Assembly: GCA_026193355.1 (NCBI GenBank)
Contig: JAPHTL010000332.1
Location: 1-9,802 of the forward strand
Direction: 5' to 3'
From: Rhodospirillales bacterium
Lineage (GTDB): Bacteria; Pseudomonadota; Alphaproteobacteria; Rhodospirillales; JAPHTL01
Length of the DNA: 9,802 nucleotides
In this document: positions 1 through 6,124 of the stretch, in pieces
How the letters are laid out: each line of letters starts with the position of its first letter
How positions within the stretch are numbered: position 1 is the first letter of the stretch
Notes under the pieces: model-generated
What the model saw: only the letters and a program-made list of their open reading frames with translations
Told to the model about the DNA's origin: nothing
Database searches by the model: none
Made by a program: the position numbers and the translations under genes

Positions 1-375
1 CTGGCCAACCAGACGGCCAAGGCGACCGAGGAGATCGGCGCCCAGATCGGCGGCATCCAGACAGCAACGCAGGAATCGGTGGAGGCGATCGGCGGGATCA
101 CCGAGACGATCTCGCAGATCAACGAGATCTCGTCGGCGATTGCGGCGGCTGTCGAGGAGCAGGGTGCTGCGACGCAGGAGATTGCACGGAACGTTGAGCA
201 GGCCTCGGCCGGCACGACGGAAGTGTCATCGAACATCCATGGCGTCAATCAGGCGGCCGCGGAAACGGGTCAGGCGGCCAGCCAGATCACGGAAGCCGCA
301 GGCGAACTCAGCAAGCAATCAGAGATGCTGCGCGCCGAGGTCGACAAGTTCATCGCCCAGGTGCGGCAAAGCTAA
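1..375 (+). CDS. Methyl-accepting chemotaxis protein, C-terminal part (5' end outside window)
   Basis: The reading frame is open from base 1 and stops at 373-375, giving the last 124 residues of a longer protein. It is one long Ala/Glu/Gln/Ser-rich amphipathic helix with the heptad pattern of the descending arm of an MCP signalling hairpin. The segment EISSAIAAAVEEQGAATQEI is the typical adaptation (methylation) helix with paired Glu/Gln sites, followed by repeated small-residue heptads and a charged end, VDKFIAQVRQS. Such receptors sit in the inner membrane or cytoplasm and control CheA through CheW. The sensor, HAMP domain and signalling tip lie upstream of the window, so the ligand and topology are unknown. 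There is no C-terminal CheR-binding pentapeptide of the NWETF type. A strong terminator follows 28 bases after the stop. Confidence 0.93.
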   Translation: MANQTAKATEEIGAQIGGIQTATQESVEAIGGITETISQINEISSAIAAAVEEQGAATQEIARNVEQASAGTTEVSSNIHGVNQAAAETGQAASQITEAAGELSKQSEMLRAEVDKFIAQVRQS

Positions 376-402
376 CTGGCAGCTTCGACTGCTTTTAACG
401 AG

Positions 403-432
403 AAAGGCCCGCCATCCCGGCGGGCCTTTTTT
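403..432 (+). terminator. Rho-independent terminator, possibly bidirectional
   Basis: A perfect 11-bp stem (AAAGGCCCGCC at 403-413, GGCGGGCCTTT at 419-429) closes a 5-base loop and runs into six T residues at 427-432. It lies just after the chemotaxis receptor gene. The convergent gene on the other strand stops at 449, so the same stem could end both transcripts. On the minus strand the T-run is weaker (TTTCTCGTT), so termination there is less certain. Confidence 0.93.
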
Positions 433-448
433 GTTCCACAGGCTGTCT

Positions 449-955
449 CTATCGACGGCGGGGCCGTTTCGTTCCGGGCGTCCTTCGCGATGGCGCGGTA
501 ACTCGCCGTGTTCGTGACTTGGATGGCTGCGGGCTGACATGCTTGCGCGGCACCACACCAAAACCTGCGCGCCCCAGACGACGAAGCTCCTCGGCCAATT
601 CCCAAAGACCTTCGGCCTCAAACCGCAAATGCACAGCTTTTTGTTCGTCGTCCTTCGTGATCGCCAACTGACGTTCAAGGTCATCCGCCACGCTTTCGGC
701 GGCGGCAACCACTTCACCCAGATGCTCGGCCGTATCACAGACAATCACCAGCTCCTGATCGAGCATCATGTCGGCATAGGCTTCGATATCCGTACGGCCC
801 AGTTCGGCAAGGTGCGCGTCAAGCTCTTCCCAGACATCACGCCATGCATCAAAAACGGTATCGCCCGCCGCACCGGACGGGTTGTCCAGGGCCTGTTCCT
901 CCAGCGCGACCATCACGCGGACAAACTGCCAGATGGAGATTCGAAGCTCGATCAT
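449..955 (-). CDS. Hypothetical protein: acidic helical body with a basic C-terminal tail
   Basis: I do not recognise this family. It encodes 168 residues starting at the ATG at 953-955. Residues 1-128 look largely helical and are strongly acidic (about 31 Asp/Glu against 10 Lys/Arg). Residues 129-168 hold 14 Lys/Arg and no acidic residue, with many Ser, Thr and Pro, and end in KRPRRR, so the tail is probably disordered. I see no signal peptide or membrane segment, which suggests a cytoplasmic protein. The gene begins 35 bases after the typA stop on the same strand and may be cotranscribed with it. No Shine-Dalgarno sequence precedes the ATG, but a TATAAT lies 8 bases upstream. Met15 is an alternative start. 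A nucleic-acid or ribosome contact for the tail is only an inference from charge and neighbourhood. Confidence 0.72.
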   Translation of the reverse strand: MIELRISIWQFVRVMVALEEQALDNPSGAAGDTVFDAWRDVWEELDAHLAELGRTDIEAYADMMLDQELVIVCDTAEHLGEVVAAAESVADDLERQLAITKDDEQKAVHLRFEAEGLWELAEELRRLGRAGFGVVPRKHVSPQPSKSRTRRVTAPSRRTPGTKRPRRR

Positions 956-963
956 GGGGCGAC

Positions 964-994
964 ATTATAACGCAGCTTCGGGCATCTGGCTCAA
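964..994 (-). promoter_or_regulatory. Possible sigma70-type promoter for the 168-residue protein
   Basis: On the minus strand a perfect TATAAT (964-969) is preceded by TTGAGC (989-994) with a 19-base spacer, longer than the 17 optimum. The -35 overlaps the typA stop codon. Transcription would begin within about 3 bases of the ATG at 955, giving a leaderless or nearly leaderless mRNA, in keeping with the lack of a ribosome binding site. Confidence 0.35.
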
Positions 995-2811
995 CCTTCG
1001 GATTTGCGGGATTCCTTCTTGCGATCATGGGGATTAAGCAGCCGCTTGCGCAGGCGGATGTTTTCCGGCGTCACTTCCACCAGTTCATCGTCGCCGATGT
1101 AGGCGATGGCCTGTTCCAGTGACATGCGCCGCGGCGGCGTCAGCCGGATGGCCTCGTCCGTACCCGATGCGCGGATGTTGGTCAGCTGTTTCGTCTTCAG
1201 CGGGTTGACCTCCAGATCGCCCGAGCGCGAATGTTCGCCGACAATCATGCCTTCATAGACCTTCACGCCGTTGCCGATGAACAACGGGCCGCGACCTTCA
1301 AGACCGGCCAGCGCATAGGCCACCGACTTGCCACTTGCGTTGGAGATCAGCACCCCGTTGCGCCGACCGGGAATGGGCCCGGCGTAGGGCACATAGCTGT
1401 TGAAGGCGCGGGCCATGATCCCGGTGCCGCGCGTTTCGGTCAGAAATTCGCCGTGATAGCCGATAAGGCCGCGGGCGGGGACGTGGAAGATCAGGCGCAC
1501 CTTGCCGCCGCCCGAGGGCCGCATTTCACGCATCTGTCCCTTGCGCAGGCTGATCGCTTCCACCACGATTCCGGAAAATTCCTCGTCGACATCGACGGTG
1601 ACCTCTTCGAGGGGCTCCAGCCGATTGCCGGTTTCCGGGTCTTCCTGGAACAGGACGCGGGGGCGCGAAATGGAAAGCTCGAACCCTTCGCGGCGCATCT
1701 GCTCGATCAGAACGCCAAGCTGCAATTCGCCGCGTCCGGCCACTTCAAAGGCATCGGCATCGGCGGTTTCGGTGACCCGCAACGCCACATTGCCTTCGGC
1801 CTCACGCATCAGCCGCGCGCGGATCACGCGCGAGGTGACCTTGTCGCCCTCGGTCCCTGCGAGGGGTGAGTTGTTGATGGCGAACGTCATGGCCAGCGTC
1901 GGCGGGTCGACCGGCTGCGCCTTGATGGGGATTTCCACGGACGTATCGCACAGCGTATCGGCGACGGTGGCCTCCTGCAGGCCGGCGATGGCCACGATGT
2001 CGCCAGAGGAAGCGGATTCGGCGGGCACCCGGTCCAGACCACGGAAGGCCAGCAGCTTGGTGACACGCCCCTGTTCCACCACCGATCCGTCCATATCCAG
2101 CGCCTTGATGGTCATGCCCGGCTTGACCGTGCCGGTTTCAACCCGTCCGGTCAGCACACGGCCAAGATAGGCGTCGGCCTCCAGCGTCGTGGCCAGCATG
2201 GAAAAGGGCGCGTCCATATTCACCTTGGGCGGTTCCACATGGCTGAGGATCGCCTCGTAGATGACGTCCATGTTTTCGCGCGCGCCATCGGGCTCGGTCG
2301 CCGCCCAGCCGTTCTTGGCCGAGGCGAACAGCGTCGGGAAATCAAGCTGCGCATCGTTGGCGTCAAGGGCGGTGAAAAGATCGAAGACCTCGGTCTGCAC
2401 GTCGTAGGCGCGCTGTTCGGGCTTGTCGACCTTGTTGACCACCACAATGGGCTTGAGGCCGAGCTTCAACGCCTTGCCCGTGACGAACTTGGTCTGCGGC
2501 ATCGGGCCTTCGGATGCATCGACCAGCAACAGAACGCCATCGACCATGGAAAGGATGCGTTCCACCTCGCCGCCGAAATCGGCATGGCCCGGGGTGTCGA
2601 CGATGTTGATCCGCGTATCCTTCCACACCACCGAGGTGCACTTGGCAAGGATGGTGATGCCGCGTTCGCGTTCCAGCTCGTTGCTGTCCATCGCCCTTTC
2701 GGCCACCTTCTGGCCTTCGCGGAAAGTGCCGGACTGGCGCAGCAACTGATCGACCAGGGTGGTCTTGCCGTGATCGACGTGGGCGATGATGGCGATGTTT
2801 CTGATGTTCAT
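991..2811 (-). CDS. typA: Ribosome-associated translational GTPase TypA/BipA
   Basis: The protein has 606 residues, the usual length of TypA/BipA, an EF-G-like GTPase that binds the ribosome and aids 50S assembly and stress or low-temperature growth. The GTPase motifs are all present: P-loop AHVDHGKT (10-17), the G2 Thr in RGITI (50-54), DTPGH (72-76), NKVD (126-129) and SAK (164-166). The family C-terminal domain is recognisable through VYEGMIVGEHSR, NPLKTKQLTNIRASGTDEA and the basic end RLRKRLL. The start was set at the ATG at 2809-2811 because MNIRNIAIIAHVDHGKTT is the normal N-terminus. An open frame reaching 2982 would add 57 atypical residues and run into the kinase gene. The upstream AGAAAG is at best a weak ribosome binding site. 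The 136 bases between this start and the kinase stop show no convincing promoter or terminator, so cotranscription with the kinase is likely. Confidence 0.97.
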   Translation of the reverse strand: MNIRNIAIIAHVDHGKTTLVDQLLRQSGTFREGQKVAERAMDSNELERERGITILAKCTSVVWKDTRINIVDTPGHADFGGEVERILSMVDGVLLLVDASEGPMPQTKFVTGKALKLGLKPIVVVNKVDKPEQRAYDVQTEVFDLFTALDANDAQLDFPTLFASAKNGWAATEPDGARENMDVIYEAILSHVEPPKVNMDAPFSMLATTLEADAYLGRVLTGRVETGTVKPGMTIKALDMDGSVVEQGRVTKLLAFRGLDRVPAESASSGDIVAIAGLQEATVADTLCDTSVEIPIKAQPVDPPTLAMTFAINNSPLAGTEGDKVTSRVIRARLMREAEGNVALRVTETADADAFEVAGRGELQLGVLIEQMRREGFELSISRPRVLFQEDPETGNRLEPLEEVTVDVDEEFSGIVVEAISLRKGQMREMRPSGGGKVRLIFHVPARGLIGYHGEFLTETRGTGIMARAFNSYVPYAGPIPGRRNGVLISNASGKSVAYALAGLEGRGPLFIGNGVKVYEGMIVGEHSRSGDLEVNPLKTKQLTNIRASGTDEAIRLTPPRRMSLEQAIAYIGDDELVEVTPENIRLRKRLLNPHDRKKESRKSEG

Positions 2812-2947
2812 GTCGGTTTCTTTCTGTTGCCGTGCGCCGTAATGCCTGCATGGCGCGGCCCCCATTGGTCGCCACCCGCCCTGGCATCGCGCCGCTGTGC
2901 GGCCTTTGCTTCGGTTTGTTTCGTTTCGTCTCTGGTCTGATGGCCCG

Positions 2948-3943
2948 CTAGAGACCCAGTTTATCGGCGACCAGTTGATCAAGAGGTGTCACCGGGCGGG
3001 CGCCGAAATGGCTGATGACCTCGGCCGATGCGATACCGCCCATACGCCCGCAGGTCGCAAGGTCCGCGTCGCGGGTAAGGCCAAAAAGGAATCCCGCGGC
3101 ATAGGCGTCGCCCGCGCCGGTCGTATCGACAACCGCCGTTGTCTTTTCGGCGTCCAGAATATGCACTTCGTCGCCGGAAATCACGACCGAGCCCCGTTCC
3201 GAACGTGTCAGGGCCGCCACCCGGCAATGCCCGCGTACGGCCTGCAACGCCTTGTCGAAGCTATCGACCTGATAGAGCGACTTGATCTCGTCTTCATTGG
3301 CGAACAGCACATCGACGTGATGGTTGACCAGATCGAGGAAGCTTTCGCGATGGCGATCGACGCAGAAGGGATCGGACAGGCTCAGCGCCACTTCGCGCCC
3401 GGCCTGATGCGCCGACAGTGCCGCCTTGACGAAGGCCTCCTTGGCCTTGGGCGGATCCCAGAGGTAACCCTCCAGATAGGTGACCTGCGCCTCGGCGATC
3501 TCGGAATGGTCGATGTCGTCGGGGCCAAGCTCGACCGCAACGCCGAGGAACGTCTGCATCGTGCGCTGCGCATCGGGGGTCACGAAAATCAGGCAACGCC
3601 CGGTGGTCGAACCCTCGGTCGCGGCAGGCGTTGTAAAATCGACGCCCGCGGCGCGGATATCATGGGCGAAAACATTGCCCAGCTGATCATCGCGCACCTT
3701 TCCGATGAAGGCCGCCGACCCGCCCAGCGAGGCCAGCGCCGCGACCGTATTGGCCGCCGAGCCGCCCGAACATTCAACGCCCGGCCCCATACGGTCGTAA
3801 AGGGCGGCGGCCTGTTCGGGACCAATCAGGGTCATGGCCCCCTTGGGCAGCTGGTTGGCCGCCAGGAAGTCGTCGTCGGCATGGGCCAGCACATCAACGA
3901 TGGCATTGCCGATGGCGATAACGTCAAAACGCGGTGCGGTCAT
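2948..3943 (-). CDS. PfkB-family carbohydrate/nucleoside kinase, probable adenosine kinase
   Basis: This 331-residue protein is a full-length ribokinase-fold (PfkB) kinase. The N-terminal strand IGNAIVDVLA (11-20) is followed by signature 1, GGSAANTVAALASLGG (60-75). Later come the NxxE motif ANEDE (215-219) and signature 2, DTTGAGDAYAAGF (273-285), in which Asp279 is the expected catalytic base and GAG forms the anion hole. The overall pattern matches the alphaproteobacterial proteins annotated as adenosine kinase, which phosphorylate adenosine to AMP in purine salvage. Substrate within the PfkB family cannot be fixed from motifs alone, so another sugar or nucleoside is possible. The start at 3941-3943 is supported by GAGG at 3951-3954, 7 bases upstream. 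It is the first gene of the minus-strand array and has a good promoter at 4018-4045. The protein is cytoplasmic. Confidence 0.9.
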   Translation of the reverse strand: MTAPRFDVIAIGNAIVDVLAHADDDFLAANQLPKGAMTLIGPEQAAALYDRMGPGVECSGGSAANTVAALASLGGSAAFIGKVRDDQLGNVFAHDIRAAGVDFTTPAATEGSTTGRCLIFVTPDAQRTMQTFLGVAVELGPDDIDHSEIAEAQVTYLEGYLWDPPKAKEAFVKAALSAHQAGREVALSLSDPFCVDRHRESFLDLVNHHVDVLFANEDEIKSLYQVDSFDKALQAVRGHCRVAALTRSERGSVVISGDEVHILDAEKTTAVVDTTGAGDAYAAGFLFGLTRDADLATCGRMGGIASAEVISHFGARPVTPLDQLVADKLGL

Positions 3944-4017
3944 GGGCGATCCTCGTCAGCATTTCATCACGGGCCGCGGTGGCGGCCGGGAAATGGCTGT
4001 GAATTTTTGCGTGCCGG

Positions 4018-4045
4018 AGTATAGCGATGCCGAACCCCGCGGCAA
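4018..4045 (-). promoter_or_regulatory. Sigma70-type promoter for the kinase-typA array
   Basis: Read on the minus strand, TTGCCG (4040-4045) and TATACT (4018-4023) are separated by 16 bases. This is close to consensus and correctly oriented. The predicted start near 4011 would give a leader of about 67 bases ending in the GAGG ribosome binding site of the kinase gene. Inferred from sequence only. Confidence 0.6.
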
Positions 4046-4195
4046 GTGCGAAGAAACACCGCCCTTTTTCCGGCAAAACAACAAGCCCTGACAACAAAGC
4101 AAAAGAATATTCCTTGCACGGCCTTGCATGGGACCGGGCGAGCGGGGTAAATACGATGATCAGGCGTTGGCAGGTTTTCCGACCGGCACCATCAC

Positions 4196-4229
4196 TTCTA
4201 ATCAGAAACGTGTAATATCAATATGATAT
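4196..4229. repeat. Two short inverted repeats at the start of the EI24-like gene
   Basis: TTCT-AATC-AGAA (4196-4207) is an imperfect palindrome, and ATATCA-ATA-TGATAT (4215-4229) is a perfect 6-bp inverted repeat that includes the ATG at 4223-4225. Their centres are about 20 bp apart, close to two helical turns. They could be operator half-sites or, in the mRNA, a weak hairpin around the start codon. A possible -10, TCTAAT at 4197-4202, overlaps the first palindrome. Confidence 0.4.
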
Positions 4230-4891
4230 CGGCTTTTTCAAAGGCAGTACGGCAACTGGACGATCCGTCCGTCCGCCGCGTTGTCTGGACGTCGGTCGGT
4301 GCATCGCTTCTGGTCTTCGTCGCGTTGTGGGCCGGGCTGGTCGTTGCGCTCGAATACACCGCCCTGTTCGATATCGGCTGGCTGGAAACGGCCATCGATG
4401 CGCTGGGCTGGCTGGCCGGATTGATCCTGACGTGGCTTTTGTTCCCCGCCGTCGTATCGATGATCATGCCCCTGTTTCTGGAATCGGTGGCCGAGGCCGT
4501 CGAGGCGCGGCATTATCCCGATCTTGGCGCGCCACGGCCACAGCCTTTGTCCGAGGCCTTGCTGACCGGCGTGACCTTCGCCGCCGCGGCCCTGGTGCTG
4601 AACGTATTGGTGTTGCCGCTCTATCTGGTGCCGGGCCTCAATCTCTTTGTTTTCTACATGTTGAACGGCTATCTTCTCAGTAGGGAATATTTTGAACTCG
4701 TGGCCCTGCGGCGGGTCGACGCCCGAACCGTCAAAGCCATGAGAAAATCGTTGAAAATCAGGTTGTTGGCGGTTGGCGCCCTGATCGCCTTCCTGCTGAC
4801 CCTGCCGGTGGTCAACCTGATTGCCCCGGTTGTGGCGACAGCGGCGATGTTGCACCTGTTCGAAGGATGGCGGTCGCGCGAAGCGGCCTGA
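4223..4891 (+). CDS. EI24/CysZ-like integral membrane protein
   Basis: The 222-residue product is hydrophobic, with probable membrane segments at about 20-43, 62-88, 116-152 (likely a hairpin pair) and 180-213. The motif LVPGLNLFVFYMLNGYLLSR (135-154), continuing with EYFELVALRR, is the hallmark of the EI24/CysZ family (Pfam EI24). The N-terminus MISAFSKAVRQLDDPSVRRV is also typical of alphaproteobacterial members. CysZ of enterobacteria mediates sulfate uptake, but most alphaproteobacterial EI24 proteins have no assigned role, so sulfate transport is not claimed. No cysteine-biosynthesis gene is nearby. The family start motif fixes the ATG at 4223. There is no Shine-Dalgarno sequence upstream. 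The gene heads a plus-strand group with a bactofilin 60 bases downstream and lies divergent from the kinase gene. Confidence 0.87.
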   Translation: MISAFSKAVRQLDDPSVRRVVWTSVGASLLVFVALWAGLVVALEYTALFDIGWLETAIDALGWLAGLILTWLLFPAVVSMIMPLFLESVAEAVEARHYPDLGAPRPQPLSEALLTGVTFAAAALVLNVLVLPLYLVPGLNLFVFYMLNGYLLSREYFELVALRRVDARTVKAMRKSLKIRLLAVGALIAFLLTLPVVNLIAPVVATAAMLHLFEGWRSREAA

Positions 4892-4900
4892 GAAGGTATA

Positions 4901-4925
4901 GGCCCCCGTCGATACGAGCGGGGCC
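4901..4925 (+). repeat. Intergenic hairpin between the EI24-like gene and the bactofilin gene
   Basis: GGCCCC (4901-4906) pairs with GGGGCC (4920-4925), and an inner CGT/ACG pair (4907-4909, 4914-4916) extends the stem past a 3-base bulge. It begins 9 bases after the EI24 stop. It is followed by an A-tract that leads into the bactofilin ribosome binding site, not by a T-tract, so it does not look like an intrinsic terminator. It may stabilise or separate the segments of a shared mRNA. Confidence 0.45.
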
Positions 4926-4951
4926 CGTAAAAAAGAAGGAAGAAAAATCAC

Positions 4952-5626
4952 ATGTTTCGGCGCAAGAAGAACGAAGAAGGCGATTCCGCGAATTCCGCGA
5001 ATTCCGCGAATTCCGCACAAGAAGCGGATCGCAACGATTCCAGTGACGATAACGATAAGGGCGGCGCCATGTCAGCCCCCCCGTTGAAGCCTTTCAGCCG
5101 TCACGGCTCCCACGCGCCGGCGAAACCGCCGAGCCAGCCGTTTCGCGCCGAACAGCCGCGCCGGACGGCCGACATCCCGCGCAGGGGGTCAGAAATCCCC
5201 TCGCGCCCCGTCGACAGGGGATCGGATGACGGCGGCAAGAAGCTTCTTGTCGGCCGCGACATCTGCCTGCACGGCGAAATTACCGCCTGCGACAGGCTGA
5301 TCGTCGAAGGTACGGTCAATGCCGAGCTTTCCGATGCGCGCTTCATCGAGGTGCTGCCCAGCGGCGTTTTCAACGGCAAGGCCGACGTGGAAGAGGCCGA
5401 CATCAGCGGTCGTTTCGAAGGCGAACTGACCGTGCGCGGCAAGCTGACCCTGCGTTCGAGCGGCCGGATCAACGGCAAGATTCGTTACGGCACCCTTGTC
5501 GTCGAAGCGGGTGGTGCGATCAGCGGAACGGTGGAAACGCTGCCCACACGCCAAACAACCGGATACCAGCCCACCGTCTCGCAACCTGCCAAGCCTGCGG
5601 AAGAAGACGGCGCGGACGAAGGTTGA
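4952..5626 (+). CDS. Bactofilin (polymer-forming cytoskeletal protein)
   Basis: The 224-residue protein has a bactofilin (DUF583) beta-helix domain at about residues 97-196, seen as short repeated strands with regular Gly and hydrophobic positions (VGRDICLHGEI, RLIVEGTV, ADISGRFEGEL, VRGKLTLRSSGRINGKI). Bactofilins self-assemble without nucleotide into filaments that scaffold cell-wall, stalk or chromosome-organising proteins. The N-terminus MFRRKK resembles the short membrane-targeting sequence of bactofilins and supports this start. AAGGA at 4936-4940 is the ribosome binding site, 11 bases away. Residues 12-22 are a Ser-Ala-Asn repeat, followed by a long disordered charged and Pro-rich linker (23-95). 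The tail after 197 is acidic and disordered. There is no adjacent M23 peptidase, a frequent bactofilin neighbour. Instead a lipoprotein gene follows 15 bases later. Met40 is a possible second start. Confidence 0.94.
   Translation: MFRRKKNEEGDSANSANSANSAQEADRNDSSDDNDKGGAMSAPPLKPFSRHGSHAPAKPPSQPFRAEQPRRTADIPRRGSEIPSRPVDRGSDDGGKKLLVGRDICLHGEITACDRLIVEGTVNAELSDARFIEVLPSGVFNGKADVEEADISGRFEGELTVRGKLTLRSSGRINGKIRYGTLVVEAGGAISGTVETLPTRQTTGYQPTVSQPAKPAEEDGADEG
4983..5016. repeat. In-frame 9-base tandem repeat in the bactofilin gene
   Basis: The unit ATTCCGCGA occurs three times without change (4983-5009), followed by a partial seven-base copy (5010-5016). It encodes Ser-Ala-Asn repeats at residues 12-22. 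Because the unit is 9 bases, gain or loss of copies would change the length of the N-terminal linker without shifting the frame. Confidence 0.95.
5057..5071 (+). promoter_or_regulatory. Possible internal translation start in the bactofilin gene
   Basis: AAGG (5057-5060) stands 8 bases before an in-frame ATG (5069-5071, Met40). Its spacing is better than that of the upstream site. Use of this start would give a 185-residue form without the MFRRKK membrane-targeting segment and without the Ser-Ala-Asn repeat. Confidence 0.35.
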
Positions 5627-5641
5627 TCGGGCAGGGCTGAT

Positions 5642-6118
5642 ATGCCCCCATACCTGTGCACCGGGCGCATTTTCGCGGTTTTTCTGCTTGCCGTGTCCCT
5701 TCTTGGGGCTTGCGCAGCCCCGACGACCATACCGACGGGCGACCCTGGCTTGGGGGAACGCGCACCTGAAAGCGTCCCTACCGACGGGTCCCGTGCGCTT
5801 GATGTCGCCATCGAACACGAAGGAAAGGCCGTCGCCGGGGCTACGCCAGGCGGCCTGCCCGGCGTGCGGATGATGCTGGGCCTTACCGCTGCGGAGGTCA
5901 CCACCCTTCTCGGGCCGCCAAAGTTCCTGCGCCGCGATGCGCCGGCCGAAATCTGGCAATACGGCGCGGAGGCCTGTGTGCTCGATCTTTTCCTTTATCA
6001 GGATCCCGCGACAAAGGGCGTTTATCGTGTGCGTTATGCGGCGGTGCGCGGCGACAGCGTCGTGCGCGCCCACGAACAGGCCTGCCTGGCCATCCTGTTT
6101 GGCAAAAAACCCGACTGA
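5642..6118 (+). CDS. Putative lipoprotein with a BamE/SmpA-like domain
   Basis: This 158-residue protein has a lipoprotein signal: a hydrophobic stretch (residues 10-22) ends in the lipobox LGA with Cys24 as the predicted lipid-modified residue. A low-complexity Pro/Gly-rich linker follows to about 72. The C-terminal part contains GLTAAEVTTLLGPP (80-93) and IWQYGAEACVLDLFLY (104-119). This is the layout of BamE/SmpA/OmlA-type domains, in which a helical GLT-EV-LLG-P motif precedes a W-Y and strand segment. Similarity to BamE is by pattern only, so a role in outer membrane assembly is not claimed. Cys112 and Cys148 could form a disulfide in the periplasm. AGGG at 5633-5636 is the ribosome binding site. 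The gene starts 15 bases after the bactofilin stop, so the two are probably one operon. Confidence 0.83.
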   Translation: MPPYLCTGRIFAVFLLAVSLLGACAAPTTIPTGDPGLGERAPESVPTDGSRALDVAIEHEGKAVAGATPGGLPGVRMMLGLTAAEVTTLLGPPKFLRRDAPAEIWQYGAEACVLDLFLYQDPATKGVYRVRYAAVRGDSVVRAHEQACLAILFGKKPD

Positions 6119-6124
6119 CGGGTT
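6104..6124 (-). terminator. Terminator of nth, located within the end of the lipoprotein gene
   Basis: On the minus strand, AACCCG (6124-6119), loop TCAGT (6118-6114) and CGGGTT (6113-6108) are followed by a T-run at 6109-6104. The stem begins within the nth stop codon (6123-6125). The same bases encode the final Lys-Lys-Pro-Asp-stop of the convergent lipoprotein gene. Confidence 0.82.

Noticed and set aside
2812..2982. An N-terminal extension of TypA by 57 residues up to an upstream ATG at 2980-2982
   Set aside because: The extension has low-quality sequence unlike the family and would overlap the end of the kinase gene. The ATG at 2811 gives the standard N-terminus.
2897..4024. A 375-residue plus-strand frame opposite the kinase gene
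   Set aside because: It is the antisense mirror of a well-conserved PfkB kinase, and its translation shows no recognisable domain.
4223..4891. Naming the EI24-like gene cysZ
   Set aside because: Family membership is clear, but no sulfate or cysteine gene lies nearby, and most alphaproteobacterial members are uncharacterised.
4901..4931. The hairpin after the EI24 gene as a terminator
   Set aside because: It is followed by A residues, not T, on the plus strand, and on the minus strand the T-run precedes the stem.
4238..5020. A 260-residue minus-strand frame opposite the EI24 and bactofilin starts
   Set aside because: It is antisense to a conserved membrane protein. Its Gly-Ile-Arg repeat is only the reverse reading of the 9-base repeat.
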